From Muribaculaceae bacterium (GTDB lineage Bacteria > Bacteroidota > Bacteroidia > Bacteroidales > Muribaculaceae): a DNA stretch of 7,687 bases. Within the stretch, counting starts at the first letter, position 1, and each line of letters begins with the position of its first letter. The notes under the pieces were generated by a model. That model saw only the letters and a program-made list of their open reading frames with translations. It was not told where the DNA came from and did not search any database. The stretch covers positions 1 to 7,687 of the forward strand of contig JAIDPP010000129.1 of NCBI GenBank assembly GCA_029062725.1, in the 5' to 3' direction. Position numbers and translations under genes: made by a program. Positions 1-7,200 of the stretch are shown here, piece by piece.

Positions 1-130
1 CGCCGGCGGCGTAATAGAGCTCCATGCCGATCTTCACGAAAGGTTTCTCCTCTTTGAATTTATCTAAAAATTCCAGCGTCGCCTCCTTAGACGCGAAATC
101 GCAGGCTATTATAACATCTTTTGCGTTCAT
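1..130 (-). CDS. pyrF: Orotidine 5'-phosphate decarboxylase, N-terminal part (cut by window edge)
   Basis: The reverse complement from the ATG at 130-128 gives 43 complete codons and runs off the left edge. It would decarboxylate OMP to UMP, the last step of UMP synthesis, in the cytoplasm. The visible part has VIIACDF (Asp11) and FVKIGMELYYAAG (Lys33). These match the ribose- and phosphate-site Asp and Lys of the short type I PyrF (Bacillus subtilis type, about 240 aa) at the same positions, and not the longer type II enzyme that I recall from Bacteroides. It lies last in the visible pyrC-pyrK-pyrD-pyrF series. It is separated from pyrD by a 132-bp spacer full of 10-bp repeats, with only a weak AGGA-like sequence just before the start. 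The catalytic Asp-Lys-Asp part lies outside the window, so activity cannot be judged. Family assignment is secure from context plus motifs. Confidence 0.93.
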   Translation of the reverse strand, partial: MNAKDVIIACDFASKEATLEFLDKFKEEKPFVKIGMELYYAAG

Positions 131-150
131 ATTCCTATTTCAGGTTTTAC

Positions 151-250
151 CATGATTCATCAAGTTTCATCAAGATTAATCATGTTTAATCATGCTTTAT
201 CATGATGCCTCATGTTTCAACAAGCTTCATCATGTTGAATCTTGATGAAG
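151..250. repeat. Array of about ten degenerate 10-bp repeats in the pyrD-pyrF spacer
   Basis: Cutting the plus strand every 10 bases from 151 gives catgattcat, caagtttcat, caagattaat, catgtttaat, catgctttat, catgatgcct, catgtttcaa, caagcttcat, catgttgaat, cttgatgaag. In the mRNA sense (minus strand) the unit is roughly CWTGATKAAN. The array begins 12 nt after the pyrD stop and ends 20 nt before the pyrF start, so it fills the gap. TGA recurs in many units and the period is not a multiple of 3, so it does not look coding. Function is unknown. A related array lies at 1901-1950, and one decamer (CAAGCTTCAT) is identical in both. Confidence 0.85.
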
Positions 251-252
251 CT
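223..252 (-). other. 10-bp perfect inverted repeat just behind pyrD
   Basis: AGCTTCATCA (223-232) and TGATGAAGCT (243-252) are exact reverse complements around a 10-nt loop. In the pyrD-pyrF transcript this would be a hairpin 11 nt after the pyrD stop codon. No U-tract follows it in the transcript direction, so it looks more like an mRNA processing or stability element than a terminator. It is built from the decamer repeat units themselves, and so may be a by-product of the array. Confidence 0.55.
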
Positions 253-262
253 CGTTGATTCT

Positions 263-1147
263 TTATAAATTCTCTATTATCTTCTTGCAGGCATAAGGAT
301 CCACTAAATTCGCCGCTCCTACCTCCACAGCCGTCGCTCCGGCCAGCAGCATCTCCTTGACGTCATCGGCAGTAGAGACTCCGCCGCAGCCGATGATCGG
401 CACGCTCACCGCATGACTCACTTGCCATACCATCCGCAGTGCCACAGGGAATATGGCGGGCCCGGAGAAGCCACCCATTACATTGGCTATCACCGGTTTG
501 CCGGTCTTCAGGTCGATACGCATCCCTAACATGGTGTTGATAAGGCAGAGACCGTCGGCGCCTGCCCCGACAGCGGCCTTGGCGATCGCCACGATATCCG
601 TCACATTCGGAGTCAGCTTAACGTAGAGAGGCTTCGTGATGACCCTCTTTACCTCCTTCACCACCTCAGCCACGCTCCCGGGCTGTGTGCCGAAACTCAT
701 GCCGCCCCCATGCACGTTGGGGCAGCTGACGTTAAGCTCTATGATCTCCACCTGCTCCTCCTTGTCGATCAGACGGCAGCACTCCACATACTCCTCGATC
801 GAGAAGCCACTGATATTGGCGATGATCGGCTTCTTGAAAACCTCCCTCATCTTCGGAAGCTCCTCGCTGATCACCTTGTGGATGCCGGGATTCTGAAGTC
901 CTACCGAATTTATCATACCGGCCTCACATTCCGCCACCCTCGGCAGAGGATTGCCGAAGCGTGGATGAAGCGTAGTGCCCTTGAAGGAGATGGAGCCTAA
1001 GATATTGATGTCGTAATATTCAGCCATTCCGTAGCCGAAGCCGAAACAGCCGCTCGCCGGTATCACCGGGTTGTCAAGACCGACACCGCTCAGCACCACG
1101 CTCCAGTCGCCGCTCTTCTCTCTTGCTCTCAGTTCGGTTATTTCCAT
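263..1147 (-). CDS. pyrD: Dihydroorotate dehydrogenase class 1B, catalytic FMN subunit
   Basis: This 294-aa protein oxidises dihydroorotate to orotate on FMN and passes the electrons to PyrK and then NAD+. The N-terminus has the class 1 signature NPVIPASGCFGFGYG, followed by FKGTT and the loop NVSCPNVHGGG with the catalytic base Cys142 (class 1 enzymes use Cys where class 2 use Ser). The C-terminal FMN phosphate site reads IGCGGVSTADD and AVEVGAANL. Length fits the family (about 300-310 aa). I start at the ATG at 1147, not at the in-frame ATG at 1186. The shorter start gives the usual N-terminus, has AGGAGG 7 nt upstream, and overlaps the pyrK stop by 10 nt, as expected for translational coupling. 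The longer start would lie 49 nt inside pyrK and add 13 residues unlike the family. Pairing with pyrK means the cell does not rely on a quinone-linked class 2 enzyme for this step. Confidence 0.96.
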   Translation of the reverse strand: MEITELRAREKSGDWSVVLSGVGLDNPVIPASGCFGFGYGMAEYYDINILGSISFKGTTLHPRFGNPLPRVAECEAGMINSVGLQNPGIHKVISEELPKMREVFKKPIIANISGFSIEEYVECCRLIDKEEQVEIIELNVSCPNVHGGGMSFGTQPGSVAEVVKEVKRVITKPLYVKLTPNVTDIVAIAKAAVGAGADGLCLINTMLGMRIDLKTGKPVIANVMGGFSGPAIFPVALRMVWQVSHAVSVPIIGCGGVSTADDVKEMLLAGATAVEVGAANLVDPYACKKIIENL

Positions 1148-1884
1148 ATCAGCTCCTCCTTTCTGAACACAGGTCCATCCTTGCATATCCTTTTGGCGCC
1201 ATCCTTAGTCTCCAGACTGCAGCATACGCACGCGCCAAATCCGCATCCCATCCTTGATTCAAGACTCACCTCCCCCGGTATCTCCAGCCCTGTGCAGACA
1301 GCCCGCAGCATCGGCATCGGGCCGCAGGCGTAGAAATAGTCGGGTTCCTCCGGGAGTATCTTTATCGCGTCGGTCACAAATCCCTTCACCCCTTTGGTTC
1401 CATCAACGGTGCAGATTATGACCTCGATTCCTATCTCCCGGAACACATCCTCCATCACAACGTCCGCTGCGGTGTTGAAACCCAGGATTACGGTCGGCGT
1501 CACGCCGCGCGCCTGAAGCCTCCGGGCCAGATTTAGCAGCGGTGCGCAACCGATGCCTCCTCCTAAAAGTGCGGGGCGTGACGTTTCGGCCTCCTCGTTG
1601 AAGCCATTGCCCAGACCTGTCAGGGTGTTTATTTTTACCCCTTTGTGCATTTCCGACATCGCTTTAGTGCCGGCGCCTACCACATCATAATAGAGCAGCA
1701 GACGGTTCTGGTCGTAATCGCTCACCGAGATCGGGCGCCGCAGATACTTCCCCTCGATCCGGAGGTTGACGAACTGTCCCGGGCGGGTCAGTTCCGACAT
1801 ATCCCCCGACAGTTCCATCCGCCACGTCTTGTGGGTCAGCCTGACATTGGATTCTACCGTGTAGATCTTCTCTATATCTCTCAT
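1138..1884 (-). CDS. pyrK: Dihydroorotate dehydrogenase electron-transfer subunit (FAD, [2Fe-2S])
   Basis: This 248-aa protein forms the heterotetramer with PyrD and carries electrons from FMN through a [2Fe-2S] cluster and FAD to NAD+. The N-terminal ferredoxin-reductase barrel has the FAD-binding motif RRPISV at about residues 49-54. The nucleotide-binding domain follows, with LLGGGIGCAPLL near residue 110 and YACGPMPML near 190. The C-terminal cluster loop supplies Cys214, Cys219, Cys222 and Cys234, the C-x4-C-x2-C-x11-C pattern of PyrK, plus an extra Cys221 between the second and third ligands. The length is slightly below the common 250-265 aa. The start at 1884 follows an A-rich leader with no Shine-Dalgarno site. 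It lies 75 bp downstream of pyrC across a repeat-filled spacer and overlaps pyrD by 10 nt, so PyrK and PyrD should be made in step. Confidence 0.96.
   Translation of the reverse strand: MRDIEKIYTVESNVRLTHKTWRMELSGDMSELTRPGQFVNLRIEGKYLRRPISVSDYDQNRLLLYYDVVGAGTKAMSEMHKGVKINTLTGLGNGFNEEAETSRPALLGGGIGCAPLLNLARRLQARGVTPTVILGFNTAADVVMEDVFREIGIEVIICTVDGTKGVKGFVTDAIKILPEEPDYFYACGPMPMLRAVCTGLEIPGEVSLESRMGCGFGACVCCSLETKDGAKRICKDGPVFRKEELIWK
1153..1162 (-). promoter_or_regulatory. Shine-Dalgarno sequence for pyrD (AAAGGAGGAG)
   Basis: The minus strand reads AAAGGAGGAG, with AGGAGG ending 7 nt before the pyrD ATG at 1147. It lies inside the last codons of pyrK, where it encodes Lys-Glu-Glu. None of the other starts in this window has such a strong site, and Bacteroidota generally make little use of Shine-Dalgarno pairing. 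It supports the choice of start, but because it is also coding it could be chance. Confidence 0.6.
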
Positions 1885-1900
1885 TTATTGTTTAATTTTT

Positions 1901-1950
1901 CTGGATTCATCAGGATTAGCCAAGCTTCATCAGGATTAATCTTTGAATCA
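1901..1950. repeat. Second 10-bp repeat array, in the pyrC-pyrK spacer
   Basis: Cutting every 10 bases from 1901 gives ctggattcat, caggattagc, caagcttcat, caggattaat, and a diverged ctttgaatca. CAAGCTTCAT is identical to a unit in the 151-250 array. GATTCATCA (1904-1912 and 154-162) and GATTAATC (1934-1941 and 174-181) are also shared. The array ends 16 nt before the pyrK start and begins about 9 nt after the pyrC stop, the same placement as the first array. It is shorter and more GC-rich in its variable positions. Function unknown. Confidence 0.8.
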
Positions 1951-1959
1951 GGCTCTTGG

Positions 1960-3051
1960 TCAGGGCTCCGTAGATAATATCCTCCCGTAAAGTTCCATTC
2001 CCTCGTAGGGTGTGGCCTTACCCATGCTCTTGAAGGTCGCCGGATCCACGATGAAGCTATCCGAAAAATCCACCTTCACGCGACCCGGGTCGCCCTCGAT
2101 ACCGAAAATCCTGCGCGGATTGCGGCTCATAAGGTCGATCATCTTTTCCAGCGGGATAATTCCCGGCTTCACAAGCGTGGTATAGACCGCCGCCAAGGCT
2201 GTCTCCAGTCCTACCACTCCCATCGCGCTTTTCTCCAGACCGCGCGATTTCTCTTCCGCGGAATGGGGAGCATGGTCGGTGGCTATAATCTCTATCGTGC
2301 CGTCAACGATCCCCTCGATCAGCGCCTCGCGGTCGCGCCGCGAGCGTATCGGAGGATTCATCTTGAAGCGCCCCTCCTCCCGGAGGTCCTCGTCGCAGAA
2401 GGTAAGATAGTGCGGTCCCGTCTCGCAGCTCACCGGCAGACCGGCTCGCCGGGCCTCGCGTATCAGCGCCACGCTCTCGGCGGTGGAGATATGGCAGATA
2501 TGCAGCCGGCAGCCCGTTTCGGCCGCCAGGCGGATATTGCGCTCGATCTCCCGCCATTCGCTTTCGGAACAGATCCCCCGGTGGCCGTGGCGCCGGGCAT
2601 ATTCCCCGTCGTGGATATAGCCGCCGCGGAGCAGCGAGTTCACCTCGCAATGCGCGGCTAAAATTTTCCCTGTCGGGGCAATCCCTTTCATCGCCGCCCG
2701 CATCACATCTTCATCCTGAACGCCGCTGCCGTCATCGGAAAATCCTGCCACGTAGGGCGCCAGAGCTTCGTAATCCACCGGTTCATGCCCCAGTCGCTGT
2801 CGGGTGATAGTCGCGTAGGGGATCACCCGGATCACGGCATCTTCCTCTATTATCTCCAGCTGTTTGCGGAGATTCTCGGGTGAATCGGGAGCCGGCTTGA
2901 GGTTAGGCATCGTGCAGACTGCCGTGAAGCCTCCGGCCCGTGCGGCCTCCGTGCCGCTCCGGATCGTTTCCTTATATGAAAAACCGGGCTCACGGAAGTG
3001 TACATGCACATCCGCCAGGCCCGGAATCTCAATTATTTCCTTTTCCTTCAT
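1960..3051 (-). CDS. pyrC: Dihydroorotase, type I-like, reduced to the barrel domain
   Basis: This 363-aa amidohydrolase interconverts carbamoyl-aspartate and dihydroorotate, step three of the pathway. Metal ligands visible are His16 and His18 (HVHFREPG, with substrate Arg20), an Asp at 106 or 107 (FSDDGSG), His134 (AAHCE), His187 (HICHIST) and Asp259 (ATDHAPH). Asn50 in TMPN and the KMNPP loop (230-234) also fit. The spacing follows the Bacillus/Aquifex type I enzymes, in which an Asp bridges the two zincs in place of the carboxylated Lys of CAD. The usual length is about 425 aa. Here the roughly 50 N-terminal residues before IPGLADVHVH and the last C-terminal strand are missing, that is, both halves of the small beta-sandwich. 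A TGA two codons upstream in frame fixes the start. It is first in the minus-strand unit. It could need a partner such as PyrB for stability, but that is inference. Confidence 0.93.
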   Translation of the reverse strand: MKEKEIIEIPGLADVHVHFREPGFSYKETIRSGTEAARAGGFTAVCTMPNLKPAPDSPENLRKQLEIIEEDAVIRVIPYATITRQRLGHEPVDYEALAPYVAGFSDDGSGVQDEDVMRAAMKGIAPTGKILAAHCEVNSLLRGGYIHDGEYARRHGHRGICSESEWREIERNIRLAAETGCRLHICHISTAESVALIREARRAGLPVSCETGPHYLTFCDEDLREEGRFKMNPPIRSRRDREALIEGIVDGTIEIIATDHAPHSAEEKSRGLEKSAMGVVGLETALAAVYTTLVKPGIIPLEKMIDLMSRNPRRIFGIEGDPGRVKVDFSDSFIVDPATFKSMGKATPYEGMELYGRILSTEP

Positions 3052-3058
3052 TTTTCAG

Positions 3059-3072
3059 ATTTTTGCAAAAAT
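3059..3072. promoter_or_regulatory. 14-bp perfect palindrome over the pyrC -7 box (possible operator)
   Basis: ATTTTTGCAAAAAT is a perfect palindrome. It covers most of the pyrC -7 box and the predicted transcription start. Its core TTTTGCAA recurs exactly at 3089-3096, and TTTGCA again in the carA -7 box (3129-3134). It could be a repressor site, but AT-rich promoter DNA yields such palindromes by chance, so confidence is low. Confidence 0.35.
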
Positions 3073-3097
3073 AATAAAAATCCCGTGCTTTTGCAAT
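3065..3097 (-). promoter_or_regulatory. Promoter for pyrC-pyrK-pyrD-pyrF (Bacteroidota type)
   Basis: The minus strand reads TATTTTTGC at 3073-3065, a full match to the Bacteroidota -7 box TAnnTTTG. An ATTG at 3097-3094 lies 20 bp upstream, a three-of-four match to the -33 box TTTG at normal spacing. Transcription would start near 3058-3061, leaving a leader of only about 7-10 nt before the pyrC ATG at 3051. The box sits within the 14-bp palindrome 3059-3072. Confidence 0.65.
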
Positions 3098-3100
3098 TAA

Positions 3101-3133
3101 TTTTAATATCTCGCAATTATTAGCTAACTTTGC
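3101..3133 (+). promoter_or_regulatory. Promoter for carA-carB (Bacteroidota type)
   Basis: TAACTTTGC at 3125-3133 is a full match to the -7 box TAnnTTTG. At the expected 20-bp spacing lies TTTT (3101-3104), a weak -33 box. Predicted start is near 3139, with about 20 nt of A-rich leader before the carA ATG at 3159. The -33 regions of this promoter and the pyrC promoter lie back to back with only 3 bp between them, so one bound regulator could affect both units. Confidence 0.65.
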
Positions 3134-3158
3134 AGTCTGAAAAGCTAAACTTATCAGG

Positions 3159-4235
3159 ATGCAAGATTCAAGAAAAGCCTTCCTTACCCTTGAGGACGGC
3201 ACTGTATTCGAAGGCCGTTCTTTCGGCTACGAAAAGCCCTGCGCCGGAGAAGTGGTGTTCAACACCGCGATGACCGGCTATCCCGAATCCCTTACGGACC
3301 CTTCTTACGAAGGACAGATTCTCGTCACCACTTATCCCATTCTCGGCAATTACGGCGTTCCATCCCCGGATTTCAGCACTGAAGCCAACATCCCCGACTA
3401 TTTCGAGTCGTCGCGTATCCATTGCGAGGCGATCATCTGTCAGGACTACAGCTGGACACCCTCCCACTGGCAGTCGTCGCGCTCCCTCTCCGAATGGCTG
3501 AAGGATGAGAAGATTCCGGGTATATACGGTATAGATACCCGTGCCCTCACCAAACTCCTGCGCGAGAAGGGCTCGATGCTCGGCAAGATCACATTCGAGG
3601 GGGGAGAGGATATCGCCTTCCGCGACCCTAACAAGGAGAATCTTATCGACCGCGTTTCCACTAAGGAGATCCTCGAATTCGGTGAAGGGGAGAAGACCGT
3701 GGTCCTTGTCGATTGCGGCACTAAATACAACATCCTCCGTTGCCTTACGCGCCGTGGTGTGAAGGTGATCCTTGTGCCCTGGGATTATGATTTCACCGGT
3801 ATTCCCTACGATGGTCTCTTTATCTCTAACGGGCCCGGGTCGCCGGAATTTGCCGAAAAGACGGTGGAGAATATACGCAAGGCTTTCGAGATAGGGAAAC
3901 CGATCTGCGGCATCTGCATGGGTAACCAGCTTCTCAGCAAGGCCGCGGGAGCTAAGGTATATAAGCTCAAATACGGCCATCGCTCCCATAATCAGCCCGT
4001 GCGGCTCGCCGGAACCGAGAAATGCTACATCACATCCCAGAACCACGGATTCGCTGTCGATAACGACACTATCCCCGCCGAATGGGAGCCCCATTTCATC
4101 AATATGAACGACGGCACTAACGAGGGAATACGCCATAAGACCAAACCCTTCTTCTCCGCCCAGTTCCATCCCGAGGCCTCCTCCGGCCCGAAGGATACCG
4201 AATTCATCTTCGACGAGTTTATCAGTTTGTTATGA
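3159..4235 (+). CDS. carA: Carbamoyl-phosphate synthetase, glutaminase (small) subunit
   Basis: This 358-aa subunit hydrolyses glutamine and channels ammonia to CarB. The N-terminal small-subunit domain spans roughly residues 1-150 (GEVVFNTAMTGYPESLTDP, IYGIDTR) and the class I glutaminase domain roughly 180-358. The nucleophile is Cys253 in GICMGNQ. His337 and Glu339 in FHPEA complete the triad, with spacing identical to E. coli Cys269/His353/Glu355. SNGPGSPE forms the oxyanion-side loop. The usual GHQ after the nucleophile is GNQ. Several stretches (HNQP, TSQNHGFAV, NEGI, PFFSAQFHPE) look more like the glutaminase domain of animal CAD than like E. coli CarA. With the Cys present it should be a working glutaminase, unlike mammalian CPS1, where it is Ser. 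The start at 3159 fits the leader of the promoter at 3101-3133. The TGA stop overlaps the carB ATG (ATGA). Confidence 0.97.
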   Translation: MQDSRKAFLTLEDGTVFEGRSFGYEKPCAGEVVFNTAMTGYPESLTDPSYEGQILVTTYPILGNYGVPSPDFSTEANIPDYFESSRIHCEAIICQDYSWTPSHWQSSRSLSEWLKDEKIPGIYGIDTRALTKLLREKGSMLGKITFEGGEDIAFRDPNKENLIDRVSTKEILEFGEGEKTVVLVDCGTKYNILRCLTRRGVKVILVPWDYDFTGIPYDGLFISNGPGSPEFAEKTVENIRKAFEIGKPICGICMGNQLLSKAAGAKVYKLKYGHRSHNQPVRLAGTEKCYITSQNHGFAVDNDTIPAEWEPHFINMNDGTNEGIRHKTKPFFSAQFHPEASSGPKDTEFIFDEFISLL

Positions 4236-7200
4236 AAGATATCAAGAAAGTCCTCTTTTTAGGTTCCGGCGCCCTCAAGATAGGCGAAGCCGGAGAATTC
4301 GACTATTCCGGCTCCCAGGCCCTCAAGGCAATGAAGGAGGAGAATATCGAGACTGTGCTCATAAACCCAAATATCGCCACGGTCCAGACTTCCGACGGTT
4401 TCGCCGACAAGATATATTTCCTCCCCGTCACTCCCTATTTCGTGGAGAAGGTGATCGAGAAGGAGCGCCCCGACGGCATCTTCCTGGCTTTCGGAGGCCA
4501 GACCGCCCTTAATTGCGGCGTTAAGCTCTATGAGCGAGGAATCCTTGAGAAATATGGCGTCCGTGTGCTCGGAACGCCCGTCCGTGCGATTATGGATACC
4601 GAAGACCGCGAGCTGTTCGTCAGGAAGCTCGATGAGATAGGCGTCAAGACCATCCGCAGCGAGGCTGTCGGCTCCGTGGAGGATGCCGTCGTGGCCGCCG
4701 ACCGTCTCGGCTATCCCGTGATTGTCCGTGCCGCTTACGCCCTCGGCGGTCTCGGCTCCGGATTCTGCGACAACCGCGAGGAGCTTGTCGCTCTCGTCGA
4801 GCAGGCTCTCTCTTTCTCCCCGCAGGTGCTCGTCGAGAAATCCCTCAAGGGTTGGAAGGAGGTGGAGTATGAGGTGGTACGCGACCGTTTCGACAACTGC
4901 ATCACCGTCTGTAACATGGAGAATTTCGACCCCCTCGGAATCCACACCGGAGAGTCGATTGTCGTCGCTCCCTCCCAGACCCTATCCAACGAGGATTACC
5001 ATCTTCTGCGCAAGCTGGCAATAAAGATCATCCGCCATATCGGGATAATAGGGGAGTGCAACGTCCAGTACGCCTTCGACCCCGCATCTATGGATTACCG
5101 CGTGATCGAGGTCAACGCACGTCTCTCCCGTTCCTCGGCTCTCGCCTCGAAGGCCACCGGTTATCCCCTCGCTTTCGTGGCCGCCAAACTCGGTCTCGGT
5201 TACGGTCTCTTCGACCTCAAGAATAATGTGACCAAATCCACTTCCGCTTTCTTTGAGCCGGCGCTCGATTATATCGTCTGCAAGATTCCCCGCTGGGACC
5301 TCGGTAAGTTCCGTGGTGTCCGCCGCGAGATAGGGTCCTCGATGAAGTCGGTGGGTGAGGTGATGGCTATCGGACGCACTTTCGAGGAGGTGATCCAGAA
5401 GGGCCTCCGCATGATAGGGCAGGGGATGCATGGCTTCGTGGAGAATAAGCTCCCCGATATCCATGATATCGACAAGGCCCTCAAGGAGCCGACCGACAAG
5501 CGTATATTCGTTATTGAGCAGGCACTCCGCAGGGGTTATTCCGTGGAGCGTATCCATGAGCTGACCAAGATCGACCGTTGGTTTCTCGAGAAGCTTTTCC
5601 GCATCCATCAGACCTCCCTTGAGCTGGAGGGATACGATAGTCTGGAGGATCTCCCCGACGATCTCCTCCGCCTCGCCAAGCAGCAGGGATTTTCCGATTT
5701 CCAGATCGGCCGCGCCATCTATGGCGACCGCATGAAGGATGAGGGCGAGACCCTTACGGATATGATCCGCGCCCGTCGCCTTGCCTCGGGAATAACACCC
5801 GTAGTGAAGCAGATCGATACTCTCGCCGCGGAATATCCTGCGCAGACCAATTACCTCTATCTCACCTACAACGGCTCGCAGAACGACGTCGATTACCTCG
5901 GCGACCGACGCTCCGTGGTGGTGCTCGGTTCCGGCGCATACCGCATCGGCTCCTCCGTGGAGTTCGACTGGTGCGGGGTTAATGCCCTTATGACTGTAGC
6001 CGAGCAGGGCTACCGCCCCGTGATGATCAATTATAATCCCGAGACCGTCTCCACTGATTATGATATGTGCGAACGCCTCTATTTCGATGAGCTGACTTTC
6101 GAGCGCGTGATGGATATCCTTCAGCTCGAGGCTCCTCATGGCGTGATCCTATCTACCGGAGGCCAGATCCCCAATAACCTCGCCATGCGCCTCGATGCCA
6201 ACGGAGTCCGTATCCTCGGCACTCAGGCCGTGGATATCGATTCGGCCGAGGACCGCAATAAATTCTCCTCTCTCTGCGACCGTCTGGGGATCGATCAGCC
6301 CCGCTGGCGCGAACTGACCTCTATGGAGGATATAGATGAGTTCGTGGCCGAGGTCGGATTCCCTGTCCTTGTCCGTCCGTCTTACGTCCTTTCCGGAGCC
6401 GCCATGAATGTCTGCTCCAATGAGGATGAGCTTACCCGCTTCCTGCGTCTTGCCGCCAATGTCTCTAAAAAGCATCCCGTGGTGGTCTCTGAGTTCATAC
6501 AGCAGGCGAAGGAGATCGAGATGGATGCGGTGGCGGAAAAGGGCGAGATAAAGCTCTATGCCATCTCGGAGCATATTGAGTTTGCGGGTGTCCATTCCGG
6601 CGATGCAACTATCCAGTTCCCGCCACAGAAGCTATATATCGAGACTATCCGCCGGATCAAGAAGATCGCCGGAAAGATTGCATCGGCTCTCCATATCTCC
6701 GGGCCGTTCAATATCCAGTTTCTGGCAAAGGATAACGATGTGAAGGTGATCGAATGTAATCTGCGCGCCTCGCGTTCATTCCCGTTCGTGTCCAAGGTGT
6801 CGAAGCAGAATTTTATCCATGCCGCAACGCGCGTAATGCTCGGCCTCTCTATCGACCGCCCGGCAAAATCGGCTTTCGAACTCGATTATGTGGGGATAAA
6901 GGCTTCGCAGTTCTCCTTCTCGCGTCTCCAGGGCGCCGACCCTGTCCTCGGTGTCGATATGGCCTCTACAGGAGAGGTGGGATGTATCGGCGACGACACC
7001 GCCGAGGCTATCCTCAAGTCGATGCTCTCGGTAGGATACAAGATTCCGCGTAAGAATATCCTGATCTCTTCCGGTAACGCCCATCAGAAGGTGGCGCTTC
7101 TCGAGGCAGCCAAGATGCTCCATAAGAAGGGATATACCCTCTACGCCACCGGCGGAACACAGCGCTTTCTGGCTGATAACGGTATCCCGGCCATAACTGT

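Noticed and set aside
151..250. CRISPR array
   Set aside because: The units are 10 bp, contiguous and degenerate, without spacers, and no cas gene is present.
1148..1186. Longer pyrD start at 1186
   Set aside because: It adds 13 residues not typical of the family and lies deep inside pyrK. The ATG at 1147 has AGGAGG at 7 nt and the normal overlap.
3134..3158. PyrR-type attenuator or riboswitch in the pyr leaders
   Set aside because: The predicted leaders are about 20 nt (carA) and about 10 nt (pyrC), too short for such a structure, and no terminator/antiterminator pair is visible upstream of either gene.
3168..4169. A 333-codon open frame antisense to carA
   Set aside because: It is a shadow of carA, kept open by the strong third-position codon bias. 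It has no recognisable motif, and carA is unmistakable on the other strand.
4982..6139. A 385-codon open frame antisense to carB, and shorter ones at 4259-4945, 6149-6595 and 6776-7249
   Set aside because: All lie opposite the conserved carB frame and show low-complexity His/Asp/Leu-rich sequence typical of antisense shadows.
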